A stretch of DNA of 64,000 nt from contig NZ_JAGSND010000016.1 in the NCBI RefSeq assembly GCF_018128545.1, positions 36,416 to 100,415 of the forward strand, written 5' to 3'. This stretch comes from Sinanaerobacter chloroacetimidivorans (GTDB lineage Bacteria; Bacillota; Clostridia; Peptostreptococcales; Anaerovoracaceae). Positions 52,234 through 61,206 of this stretch are shown here, piece after piece. The notes under the pieces were generated by a model. It was not told the DNA's origin, searched no databases, and saw nothing but the letters and a program-made list of their open reading frames with translations. The first letter of the stretch is position 1. Every line of letters starts with the position of its first letter. The translations under genes were made by a program, and so were the position numbers.

Positions 52234-54156
52234 TTACTCAATTAATGATATTAGAATATCAATGAAATGATCATAGTTTTTTGAATGTATTAGTTTTTGA
52301 ACATTTTCAGGCTCCGAAATGATACGGATGAAATGATCGAAGATATCAACGAAAATATCTCGCTCTTTTTTGTTGAAGGCAATTAAAGCGATGATTTGTG
52401 CACGTTGATTACCCCATTCGACTGGTTTGTCGTTTATGACAATCGAGATGGATGATTTAATTGCATTCATATGCATGGAATGAGGAACGGCAACATTATT
52501 GTTGAAAACGGTTGAAGACATTTTTTCACGTTCAATGACATCATCAATGTAGTTTTCCTCGATGAATCCACATTCAACCATTTTTGCACCAATGGACTGA
52601 ATCATTTGAAACACATCAGGTCGATAAAGATTTTGGTGGAAGATTTGCGGATTAAAAAGTTGAATCAACTGCTTTTTGAGCCGATTATGTTCTTTTTTCT
52701 TTTTGAGTTGAAGAACTCTCGAGTTGATAAGATCTATTTCCGTTTCTTTTAGAAAAGGAGAAACTACAATAACCTCTGCGCCGGTATCGGCAGGTAGTTC
52801 GACTGTCGAAATGACCAACTCCGTGTTGATTTCAGTAAAGTTTGAATCAATGGTAGTATATACTCTTTGGATGTCTAAAAGGGCATCAAAATAATGATTG
52901 ATTCTATCAATCATGGTCTTATGTGTATCGTAATAGTCTAGACATATTATTGTACAACTTATTCTTTTGCCTGTTATTTTTTTCTGCTCTAGAAAAGCAG
53001 CGATATGAAAAGCTACATAAGCAATTTCATCTTCACTGATCTCAATGGATTCCTCTTTTTGAATGTCGTTTGAGATATAAACAGCTAAATCGTATATCAA
53101 TGGATAGGTTGCTTTGACCTGCTTTGCAAGCGGATTTTTAGCAGATTGCTTATGGTGGGCACGAATGATCAAATTATGGACATGTAGCATAAAACGGATA
53201 AGGAATTGATCATCATAAAGGCTCACCATGTAATTTTCATAAACCTTTTTCAGTACTTGCTCAACCAGAGTGATTTCGTGAGCATCCATGTATTCTGACA
53301 AATTCTGTCTATTTAGGATATCCTGACGCAAAATTGTAGTCTTACTAATCAACATAGCAGCTAGATTATATAATTCGAAGCTGTCAATACATACATCGAA
53401 CTGTGATTCAATAAGTTTCGCGATGGCTTCGGCTGCCTGGTATTCTTTTTTATCGCTCAGAATATCTAAATTTTGAGGACGAATGATATGGTGCTTTTTG
53501 ATTCGTTGTGTGGTTATCATGATATGAACCAAAATATTACCAATGGTATATTCATTTACATAAAGGTTATGATCTCTCAGGAGGCCAAGCATTTTCTCTT
53601 TGAATTCGCCTAAATCATAGCCGAAGGCTTCTTCGATACTTTTCAGATTTAATATTTTTGTATTGCATTCTTGATAAAAGATATAGGTCATCAGTTTTCG
53701 TTTATTGGTTTCCATACCCTCCATAATAATTAATTCGCCTGAGTGACGAATAGACAAATTAAATAACTCCAGAATAGGCTTTGCTTTTCTTAAATCATTT
53801 TCCAAAGTTGGCTCACTGATAAAAATTGAATCACTGAGGTCGAAGATGCTGAGACCATCACTATTTATAACGAGTTGATTCAATATATAATAAATTCGTT
53901 TTTCAGGTGTTTGGTAGTAAGTATCATTTTCTTTCAGCAGCTCTTTGTATTTTTTATAAGCTGAAGGATTAATCTTATATCCGGAACTTGATGAAAGTAT
54001 TAAAGGAGTTTCTGTTTGGTTTGAATTGATCAGGCTAATCCATTTTCTTATTGTACGCGAAGATACGGCAAAATGATTGGCTAAAAGACCGGCTTTTAGC
54101 CAATCATTCCTATTCAGGAAAAAATCAATGAATTCTTTATGTCTCTCAATATCCAT
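52234..54156 (-). CDS. PRD-domain transcriptional activator (BglG/LicR type)
   Basis: A 640-residue regulator with an N-terminal helix-turn-helix (ANHFAVSSRTIRKWISLIN) and a second HTH-like region. Two PTS-regulation domains follow (histidines in NILVHIMITTQRIKKHH and in MLHVHNLIIRAHH; AYVAFHIAAFLEQ). A EIIB-like domain and a C-terminal EIIA-like domain with VAVPHSMHMN complete it. PTS phosphorylation of such histidines sets activity by sugar supply. It is divergent from the beta-glucoside PTS operon, its most likely target, with 160 bp between. No RNA antiterminator target was seen, which suits DNA-binding activators. Confidence 0.85.
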   Translation of the reverse strand: MDIERHKEFIDFFLNRNDWLKAGLLANHFAVSSRTIRKWISLINSNQTETPLILSSSSGYKINPSAYKKYKELLKENDTYYQTPEKRIYYILNQLVINSDGLSIFDLSDSIFISEPTLENDLRKAKPILELFNLSIRHSGELIIMEGMETNKRKLMTYIFYQECNTKILNLKSIEEAFGYDLGEFKEKMLGLLRDHNLYVNEYTIGNILVHIMITTQRIKKHHIIRPQNLDILSDKKEYQAAEAIAKLIESQFDVCIDSFELYNLAAMLISKTTILRQDILNRQNLSEYMDAHEITLVEQVLKKVYENYMVSLYDDQFLIRFMLHVHNLIIRAHHKQSAKNPLAKQVKATYPLIYDLAVYISNDIQKEESIEISEDEIAYVAFHIAAFLEQKKITGKRISCTIICLDYYDTHKTMIDRINHYFDALLDIQRVYTTIDSNFTEINTELVISTVELPADTGAEVIVVSPFLKETEIDLINSRVLQLKKKKEHNRLKKQLIQLFNPQIFHQNLYRPDVFQMIQSIGAKMVECGFIEENYIDDVIEREKMSSTVFNNNVAVPHSMHMNAIKSSISIVINDKPVEWGNQRAQIIALIAFNKKERDIFVDIFDHFIRIISEPENVQKLIHSKNYDHFIDILISLIE

Positions 54157-54315
54157 AATAACACCAGATTTTAGCTATAGCTGTTAAATGGTTATATTTT
54201 AGGCTAACATGATAAAAAAGTCAAATTATTTTGTTCCTATAGGTAGGAAGCTAATTTATTTGATAGGTTAGATATGATGTGCGATAATAAATCACAACTT
54301 GGAAGGAGGGTTAAA

Positions 54316-54636
54316 ATGAAGGAAGTAAACGTTTTAATTGTTTGTGGTGGTGGAGCATCCAGTGGGTTTTTGGCTCAAAGTGTAAGAAAATCGGCGCAGA
54401 GAAGAGGCTTAGCCTTTAATATAAAAGCGCGTAGCGAATCTGAGGTTGAAGATTATATCAATGATATTGACGTGTTACTTTTCGGCCCTCATTTGAAATA
54501 CATGGAAGAAGAACTGAAAAAGGCAGGAGAAACACATCAGGTTCCTGTCGCGATGATTGATCAATCCATATATGGGCGGTTAGATGGAGAGAAATGCGTA
54601 GATGTTATTCTAGAATTATTAAAAAACAATATCTAA
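54316..54636 (+). CDS. PTS lactose/cellobiose-family EIIB component
   Basis: A 106-residue phosphocarrier with the phosphorylated cysteine in LIVCGGGASSGFLAQ (Cys10), as in cellobiose-type EIIB proteins. The start at 54316 has GGAAGGAGGG upstream; the in-frame extension from 54274 is leader. First gene of a six-gene operon for uptake and cleavage of a beta-glucoside, likely cellobiose or a related aryl-glucoside. Confidence 0.88.
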   Translation: MKEVNVLIVCGGGASSGFLAQSVRKSAQRRGLAFNIKARSESEVEDYINDIDVLLFGPHLKYMEEELKKAGETHQVPVAMIDQSIYGRLDGEKCVDVILELLKNNI

Positions 54637-54652
54637 GAAAGGAGATATCACA

Positions 54653-55902
54653 ATGAAAAAGTTTATAGAGTGGATGAATGAAAGATTTGCTCCGGCAATG
54701 AACAAAATCACCGGAAACCCTTGGGTTTCTTCAGTTCAAGGTTCAATCATGGGTGTTATACCTTTAATTCTTGTGGGTTCATTGATTACCATGGTTTCGA
54801 TCCTCAATGGATTTTTCCCGAATATGCCTGACTTTTCACCGATTTCCTCATTCTCGTTCGGATTGATGAGTATGTTTATCGCGTTCTTGGTACCATACAA
54901 TGCCATGGAGAAATTCAAGAAGAATGATAGAAAGATCATCTCAGGTCTAACTGGTATTGCACTGTTCTTGATGCTTCTGAAGCCTAGTTTCATGGACAAC
55001 GGTGATATTGCGATCAGCTTTGAAAGGCTGGGTGCGAACGGTATGTTTGTTTCTCTTTTTGTAGGTTTAGTTGTGGCAGTGTCAATGTATCTGTTCAGTA
55101 AAAAATCATTTTTCAGTGCCTCGAGTTCTTTGCCAGACTTTATCATTATATGGTTCGACACGATCATTCCGATCACATTATTACTTGTTATAGGTTGGCT
55201 CTTCACATTCCAGATTGGTTTGGATCTGTATGCCATTATTATAAAATTGTTTGAACCATTGTCCTTATTGGGACAAGTTTTTGGGGATTTGTTCTTGGTA
55301 CTTTTGTTTGCGTTGCATTGTATTCATTCGGAATCAGTCCTTGGGCGCCATATCCGATTTTTTTCCCGATCTGGGTTGCCGGGATCGAAGCGAATGCCCA
55401 TAATATAGCTGCAGGTCTACAACCACATAATATCCATACCTTTGAAACTTTGATGGGATGGATATGGCTTGGGGGTATGGGAACAACTTTGCCATTGGTG
55501 ATCATGATGCTGTTCTGGGCTAAGTCCAGCCATTTGAAGGCTATCGGAAAAATAACGATAGCACCAGCAATCTTCAACATCAATGAACCTGTCGTATTTG
55601 GCGCCCCGATTGCTTTCAATCCTATCCTTATGATTCCTATGTGGCTGAACGGACTACTGATACCTGCAATCACTTATATTGTTCTGAATATGGGGATGGT
55701 TACGATTCCTTCACAAGTCATGCAAATGTGGTACATCCCGGTTGGCATTTCCACATACTTGGTCAACTTTGACTGGAGAGGGTTGATATTATTAGCGGTG
55801 AATCTTGCTGTATCATTTCTTATTTGGTATCCTTTCTTTAAAGTTTATGATATGCAGGAAGTCGGGAAAGAGATCGCAGAAGCGAAAGTTCAGAACTCAT
55901 AG
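54653..55902 (+). pseudogene. PTS lactose/cellobiose-family EIIC permease, frameshifted
   Basis: The permease (about 416 residues when joined) is split into two frames. The first ends its homology at LFEPLSLLGQ (about 55275); the second continues exactly with SFWGFVLGTFVCVALYSFGI and SPWAPYPIFF, and ends SQVMQMWYIPVGIS, then AEAKVQNS at 55902. The break lies at the run CAAG (55273-55277), where one missing A would restore the frame. All other EIIC features are present, including HNIAAGLQPHN and NEPVVFGAPIAFNP. This may be a real null mutation, a phase-variable tract or a sequencing error. If real, the operon cannot import its sugar. Confidence 0.85.
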
Positions 55903-55925
55903 TAGAAGTAAGGAAGATAAGTCAT

Positions 55926-56276
55926 ATGTCAATCAACATAAATGAAACAGAAATGAATGAGTTGAGCATGAGCATTATTATGCTCGCAGGTAATGCCAGG
56001 ACAATGGTCAACGATGCTTTGATGATTGTTGAAAAAGGTAATTTTGATGATGCGTATCTAAAATTGAAAGATGCAAAAAAAGAGATTGCTGCTGCGCACT
56101 CGAAACAAACCAAAATGATTCAAGGAGAAGCAGGCGGGGATAATATCCCATTCTCTTTACTCTTTGCCCATGCGCAGGACACCTTGATGGTTGTCATGAG
56201 TGAGTATAATACAGCAAATCGATTGATTTCGCTATTTAAAGTATTAGATTCACGATTAAAGAAGTTGGAAGAATAA
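55926..56276 (+). CDS. PTS lactose/cellobiose-family EIIA component
   Basis: A 116-residue helical protein of the LacF/ChbA type, with helix 1 MNELSMSIIMLAGNARTMVN. The phosphorylated histidine lies in LLFAHAQDTLMVV (His82), and a C-terminal lysine-rich helix follows. It passes phosphate from HPr to the EIIB cysteine. AAGTAAGGAAG precedes the start. Confidence 0.88.
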   Translation: MSININETEMNELSMSIIMLAGNARTMVNDALMIVEKGNFDDAYLKLKDAKKEIAAAHSKQTKMIQGEAGGDNIPFSLLFAHAQDTLMVVMSEYNTANRLISLFKVLDSRLKKLEE

Positions 56277-56289
56277 AGGAAGCGAACAT

Positions 56290-57723
56290 ATGAAATATAA
56301 GAATCCTACAGCCTTTCCTCAAGATTTTTTATGGTCTGCAGCTACGTCTGCATATCAAATTGAAGGTGCGTATCTGGAAGATGGGAAATCCCTATCAGTT
56401 GTTGATCTCAATATTAATTCTGCTTATGCCGATACGAGCATCACATCGGATCATTACCACCGTTTCAAAGAAGACGTGGCCCTAATGAAGGAATTGGGAT
56501 TAAAAGCCTATCGGTTTTCAATCTCCTGGCCTAGAGTACTGCCGAACGGCAGAGGTGAAGTGAATAAGAAGGGTATTGAATTCTATCTCAATCTCGTTAA
56601 GGAACTGAAGGAAAACGGTATTGAGCCTTTGGCTACTATTTATCATTTTGATTTGCCGGATTGTTTACAAAAAGAATATGGTGGCTGGTCCAGTAGAAAA
56701 ATCATTGATGATTTCGCTTATTACTGTGAAGTGCTTTTCGAACACCTCGGAGAAAATATCAAGTACTGGTTCACCATCAATGAGCAAAGTAATATGTTCT
56801 TGCTGCCATACTTGATGGTGTTCGACACAGATAAATCTTTGGAAAAACAGAAATACGAAATGAACCATATCATGACATTAGCACATGCTAAATCAATCCA
56901 GTTATTTAGGGAGATGGTTCCTTCGGGTAAAATAGGACCAGCTATCGGTATTTCTCCGAATTATCCTAAGAGTTGTGACCCGAAAGACATTCAAGCATCA
57001 AGAGAAGCAGATGATTTTAGGACATATCTTTTCACAGATCTTTATGTTTATGGACATTATCGTCCGAACATATGGAAATACATGTTAGAAAATAATGTGG
57101 CTCCGACTATTATGGAAGGGGACCTGGAGTTGATTGCAGGTTCGAAACCGGATTTTCTAGGACTCAACTATTATCAAAGCAGGGTGGTTGCTTATGCGCC
57201 GGAAACCCTGGAGAACAAGGATATTATTCTTAATACAGGCGGTAACAAAGGCGCAACTGGCTATGAAGTTATACCCGGTATCTATCAAGGTTCATCAAAT
57301 CAATATCTAGAAAAGACGGACTGGGATTGGGAAGTCGATCCGATAGGATTGCGGGTACTGCTGAATGATTTGAATGACCGGTATCATCTGCCGATCATAA
57401 TTACTGAGAATGGAATAGGTGCAATCGAGGAACTAACCAAAGAGCGGCAGGTGCATGATTATTATAGAATTAATTATTTAAAAAATCATCTGGCACAGTG
57501 CCGATTGGCAATTAATGACGGTGTAAAACTGTTTGGTTACTGCCCATGGTCTTTTATGGATTTATTGAGTACAACCAGCGGATTTCGCAAACGTTATGAA
57601 TTTGTTTTCGTAAATCGGGAAGATGAGGACTTGATGGATTTAAGCCGCATCAAGAAAGATAGTTTTTATTGGTATAAGAATATTATAGAAACTAACGGAG
57701 ACATGCTTCAGGGAGATGTTTAG
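56290..57723 (+). CDS. 6-phospho-beta-glucosidase (GH1)
   Basis: A 477-residue family 1 glycosidase. The N-terminus reads FPQDFLWSAATSAYQIEGAY, the acid/base region FTINEQSN, the nucleophile IITENGIG. The phosphate-binding signature near the C-terminus is LLSTTSGFRKRYEFVFVN, as in enzymes for 6-phospho sugars. The usual T-x-N-E-P/I after strand 4 reads INEQS; the glutamate is kept. It cleaves the phosphorylated disaccharide delivered by the PTS. GGAAGCG lies 10 bp upstream of the start. Confidence 0.9.
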   Translation: MKYKNPTAFPQDFLWSAATSAYQIEGAYLEDGKSLSVVDLNINSAYADTSITSDHYHRFKEDVALMKELGLKAYRFSISWPRVLPNGRGEVNKKGIEFYLNLVKELKENGIEPLATIYHFDLPDCLQKEYGGWSSRKIIDDFAYYCEVLFEHLGENIKYWFTINEQSNMFLLPYLMVFDTDKSLEKQKYEMNHIMTLAHAKSIQLFREMVPSGKIGPAIGISPNYPKSCDPKDIQASREADDFRTYLFTDLYVYGHYRPNIWKYMLENNVAPTIMEGDLELIAGSKPDFLGLNYYQSRVVAYAPETLENKDIILNTGGNKGATGYEVIPGIYQGSSNQYLEKTDWDWEVDPIGLRVLLNDLNDRYHLPIIITENGIGAIEELTKERQVHDYYRINYLKNHLAQCRLAINDGVKLFGYCPWSFMDLLSTTSGFRKRYEFVFVNREDEDLMDLSRIKKDSFYWYKNIIETNGDMLQGDV

Positions 57724-57746
57724 GAAATGAAAGGAGAAAGAGCATT

Positions 57747-58013
57747 ATGATATCAAAAGACATCCAAATAATAAATGAATTGGGCCTTCATGCAAGACCT
57801 GCCTCATTATTTGTCACAACAGCCTCAAAATTCAACTCAAACATTAAGGTTACTTTTGAGGATAAACAAGGTGATGCAAAATCTATCCTGAATGTGCTGG
57901 CATTAGCTGTCAAAAAGGGGGATAAGATTACAATTCATGTTGAAGGACAAGATGAAGCCGAAGCTGCCAATGCATTGCTTGAGTTGGTGGAAAGTGGATT
58001 CAATGAGTTTTGA
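57747..58013 (+). CDS. ptsH: Phosphocarrier HPr
   Basis: An 88-residue HPr with the phosphorylated His15 in GLHARPAS and the regulatory Ser46 in DAKSILNVLAL. It thus can take part in both sugar transport and HPr-kinase signalling. AAAGGAG precedes the start. A general PTS protein inside a sugar-specific operon is unusual and makes the operon energetically self-sufficient. Confidence 0.92.
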   Translation: MISKDIQIINELGLHARPASLFVTTASKFNSNIKVTFEDKQGDAKSILNVLALAVKKGDKITIHVEGQDEAEAANALLELVESGFNEF

Positions 58014-58046
58014 TCGTAATTAATCGAAGAGAAAGAGGAGGTCTGA

Positions 58047-59756
58047 ATGCTTAGAGGAACAGGCGTATCTCCGGGAATCGTTTTTGGGAAAGTTTTAATT
58101 ATAAAAAACGAACCATTGATCATTAAAAAAGATAAAATTAAAAATGTCGAAATAGAAAAAAGTTCTCTACTTAATGCGCTTGAGAATTCGAAGGAAGAAT
58201 TGATGAAAATCAAAGAGAAAGCAATGCTTGAGATGGGGGAGGAGAAAGCAGCTATTTTTGATGCACACCTCAACATACTGCAGGATCCGGAACTTTTGAA
58301 GAATACATTAACTGAAATAGAGACGAATAGTATCAATGCGGCATATGCATTTCAAACCGTTGCTGAGCAGTTCATTGCAATTTTTGAATCCATGGATAAT
58401 GAATATATGAAAGAGAGATCTGCTGATATAAAAGACGTATCCGATCGTGTCGTTCGCAACATCTTGGGACAAAAAGTGGTAGAGTTGTCTTCGCTAGATG
58501 AAGAGGTCATTTTAGTAGCCCATGATTTAACTCCATCAGATACTGCGGCGATGGATAAGAAAAAAGTCAAGGGCTTCTTAACGAATCTCGGTGGAAGGAC
58601 TTCTCATACAGCCATCATGGCAAGAACCCTTGAAATACCTGCTATCATTGGATTGAAAACTATTACTGAACAAGTGGAAAATTCCGATTTTGTTGTGTTG
58701 AATGGGGAGACTGGTGATGTCATCATCAATCCAAAGAAAGATGAGATAGATGACTTCTATAGGCGCAGAGAAGTCTATATGAAAAATAGAGAAAACCTAA
58801 TTGCCATGAAAGGACGAGAAAGCACGACCATCGACGGGAAAAAAGTTGAACTTGCAGGGAACATTGGTACTGCTAATGATATTAGCAGCCTGAAGAAACA
58901 TGACGCAGAAGGTGTTGGATTATTTAGAACGGAGTTCGTTTATATAGAGCGTAATGCTCTTCCGACTGAAGATGAACAATTTGAAGAGTATAAAAAGGTT
59001 CTGGAAGCATGGAATACAAAACCGGTAGTGGTTAGAACCATGGATATCGGTGGCGATAAAAAGCTCCCATATCTCGGCGTAGAGGAAGAAGTCAATCCAT
59101 TCTTGGGTTACCGTGCTATCAGACTTTGTTTGAAAGAAAAGGAAATATTTAAGACACAATTAAGGGCATTGCTTAGAGCCAGCATATATGGTGAGTTGAA
59201 GATCATGTTTCCGATGATTTCAAGTCTGGAAGAACTCCTGGAAGCTAAAGAAGTTTTGCATGGTGCCAAATTAAGCTTGGATGAAGATAATATTCCCTAT
59301 GCCAATCATATAGAGGTGGGCATGATGATTGAGGTGCCTTCTGCTGCCATCATCAGTGATATCCTGGCAAAACATGTGGACTTTTTTAGCATCGGAACAA
59401 ACGACTTGGTGCAGTACACATGTGCCGTGGATCGTATGAATGAAAAAATACATCATCTATACAATCCCCTCAATCCTGCTGTATTGAGGTTAATAAAAAT
59501 GGTAATTGATAATGGACATCAAGCAGGCATATGGGTTGGCATGTGTGGTGAAATGGCAGGTGATGAGAGTATGATTCCACTCTTGATAGGAATGGGACTC
59601 GATGAATTTAGTATGAGCGCAACTTCGATATTACCTGCAAGAAAACAAATCACGTCATTATCGTATGAGACGGTAAAACAGCTTGTGGATCAGGTTATGA
59701 AAATGGGCACCGTAAAAGAGATTGAAGCTTTCATGGAAAAGATGACTAATGCATAA
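58047..59756 (+). CDS. ptsI: PTS Enzyme I (PEP-protein phosphotransferase)
   Basis: A 569-residue Enzyme I, typical length. It starts MLRGTGVSPGIVFGK, has the phosphorylated histidine in GGRTSHTAIMAR (His187), the PEP-binding GLFRTEFVYIER and the late DFFSIGTNDLVQYTC, then MCGEMAGD. It feeds phosphate from PEP to HPr. Placed directly after ptsH in the same operon, behind AGAGGAGG. Confidence 0.93.
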   Translation: MLRGTGVSPGIVFGKVLIIKNEPLIIKKDKIKNVEIEKSSLLNALENSKEELMKIKEKAMLEMGEEKAAIFDAHLNILQDPELLKNTLTEIETNSINAAYAFQTVAEQFIAIFESMDNEYMKERSADIKDVSDRVVRNILGQKVVELSSLDEEVILVAHDLTPSDTAAMDKKKVKGFLTNLGGRTSHTAIMARTLEIPAIIGLKTITEQVENSDFVVLNGETGDVIINPKKDEIDDFYRRREVYMKNRENLIAMKGRESTTIDGKKVELAGNIGTANDISSLKKHDAEGVGLFRTEFVYIERNALPTEDEQFEEYKKVLEAWNTKPVVVRTMDIGGDKKLPYLGVEEEVNPFLGYRAIRLCLKEKEIFKTQLRALLRASIYGELKIMFPMISSLEELLEAKEVLHGAKLSLDEDNIPYANHIEVGMMIEVPSAAIISDILAKHVDFFSIGTNDLVQYTCAVDRMNEKIHHLYNPLNPAVLRLIKMVIDNGHQAGIWVGMCGEMAGDESMIPLLIGMGLDEFSMSATSILPARKQITSLSYETVKQLVDQVMKMGTVKEIEAFMEKMTNA

Positions 59757-60140
59757 ATTCATTACTTTCCCAAGATTAGCTGATTGTTAAGAAGTAAGGT
59801 CGACGATATTCATTTTGAGGAATTTATCCAAGTACGATTTTATTAATAAATTTGCAGCACTGAATGGCGAGCCAATGTACTTCATCATCTCAGGGAAGAA
59901 AACGGAAGAACAAACGTGTTTCTCAAATAGCCTCTACGGGATTGAAATGTTCAACAGCACCATTAGTCGGGCTGCTGATAAAATCCTCCCGATCACAAAG
60001 GATGGCAAAGCAGACCGCTTGAAGAAATCTATGCAGTAGTATTTATGGACGCCATTCATTATCATGTAAGGAACGAAGGCCAGATCATCAAGAAAGCAGA
60101 AACATAGCACGTAGAAGCGATAGTTCTGATGATGTATTGT
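59757..60140. other. Region after ptsI with a short hypothetical frame
   Basis: A TTG-started frame at 59815-60039 (LSKYDFINKFAALNGEPMYF, ending KADRLKKSMQ) has no ribosome site and no recognised family. It looks like an internal piece of a larger gene. Otherwise nothing is visible. Confidence 0.35.
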
Positions 60141-60410
60141 GTTTTGGAGGAGGAAAAGTAGGATATGTCCACAAGATGTTGTGGTTCCGGAGCAAAAAAC
60201 GGGCTGAAAAGTGCATTTTTCGGCCCGTTTTTTGGGAAATTTAGTCTTAGGGATATGCCAAAACGAGAGATTTTAAATGAGTATTCTATCCGATTTCCAG
60301 GTGTATGCGTCCGGAACATCCGGACACGAAACCGGAAGTATCCGGACACTTTGCCGGCTAAATTGATTGTAAAATAATTGCCGCTTTTCGGTAGCAAATA
60401 TTGTCAGTAT
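60141..60410. repeat. IS21-type end region, with repeat copy B
   Basis: Contains CCACAAGATGTTGTGGTT (60169-60186), a strong AAACGGGC/GCCCGTTT hairpin (60197-60231), and repeated CCGGAACATCCGGACA-like units at 60310-60350. It lies just beyond the istB stop, where the IS terminal repeats should be. The left part matches copy A near 47.95 kb. Confidence 0.5.
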
Positions 60411-60785
60411 TTAGAATTCATCGATGCCTCGCATTTTCTTGGCGGTCATAACTTCTCTCATCAAAATCTTTGAATCAAGTTCGAGAATGTAGGAGTTATG
60501 GATGATCCGGTCCATGATCGCATCAGCGAAGTTAGAATCGGGGAAAAGCTCATACCACTGCCCATGAGATATCTGCCCGGCCAGGATCATAGAGCCTCTG
60601 TTGTAGCGGGATTCTGCAATTTTCAGTATGTCACGGCTTTCCTCAAGACTGTATGATTTCAACCCAATATCATCAAGGATCAAGAGTCGTGTGCTTTGAA
60701 GCCCTTTCATAAATTCCGAGTATTGATTATGGGACTTTGCATCCTCAATGTTCAGAAGCAGTTCCGGAATCCTGTCATCCTGGGA
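60411..60785 (-). pseudogene. istB: IS21-family helper ATPase IstB, C-terminal fragment
   Basis: About 125 codons on the minus strand: RIPELLLNIEDAKSHNQYSE, FMKGLQSTRLLILDDIGLKS, RGSMILAGQISHGQWYELFP, FADAIMDRIIHNSYILELDS and a stop. These match the Walker B-to-C-terminal half of IstB. The Walker A region and istA are absent; the frame loses similarity at about 60780. It is a mobile-element relic beside the PTS operon. Confidence 0.85.
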
Positions 60786-61099
60786 TTTTGTATTTGTCTA
60801 TGCACCCCCGCGTTAAGCACTTGCAAAAATCTAAAGGGTTATTATGAAGGACATGAGTGATCGCCTGATATGTGAATCATTTTTGGCGGATTTCTTATGA
60901 ACTGTCAGGATCGGAATTTGTGTCGAGAAATCATTCTTCATCTGGCTCTGATTCAGATGGGAGAGAGCTCCAAAAGACTTCCCAGTAGCAACCAGCGAAG
61001 AAATGGAGGCACTCTGGGATGCTGAAGAAGAGGAAGTGATGCAAGCAGAATTCCGAATGTTGAAAATGGGATAATTACCAAATAATTGGTCGATTTTTC
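60786..61099. other. Region of relics before the histidine kinase
   Basis: A short frame around 60976-61074 (FPVATSEEMEALWDAEEEEV, then MQAEFRMLKMG and a stop) looks like the tail of a lost gene. No start is present. Nothing else was recognised. Confidence 0.35.
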
Positions 61100-61128
61100 T
61101 TGTGAGAAACTTCTCATAGGGATACAAT
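61100..61128 (+). promoter_or_regulatory. Promoter of the hybrid kinase gene
   Basis: TTGTGA (61100-61105), 17 bp, TACAAT (61123-61128), about 80 bp before the start. Confidence 0.6.
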
Positions 61129-61206
61129 TGGAATAACAATGTTGTTGATATTGTTACTCCTGTGGGAGGTAAGATATATACAATAATATACCTTTAGGAG
61201 GAAAAT

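Noticed and set aside
55261..55290. Programmed frameshift in the PTS EIIC gene
   Set aside because: No slippery heptamer of the usual type or downstream structure was seen; a one-base deletion in CAAG is simpler.
60062..60397. Minus-strand frame beside istB
   Set aside because: It spans the IS-end hairpins and repeated CCGGA units, so it is not a believable gene.
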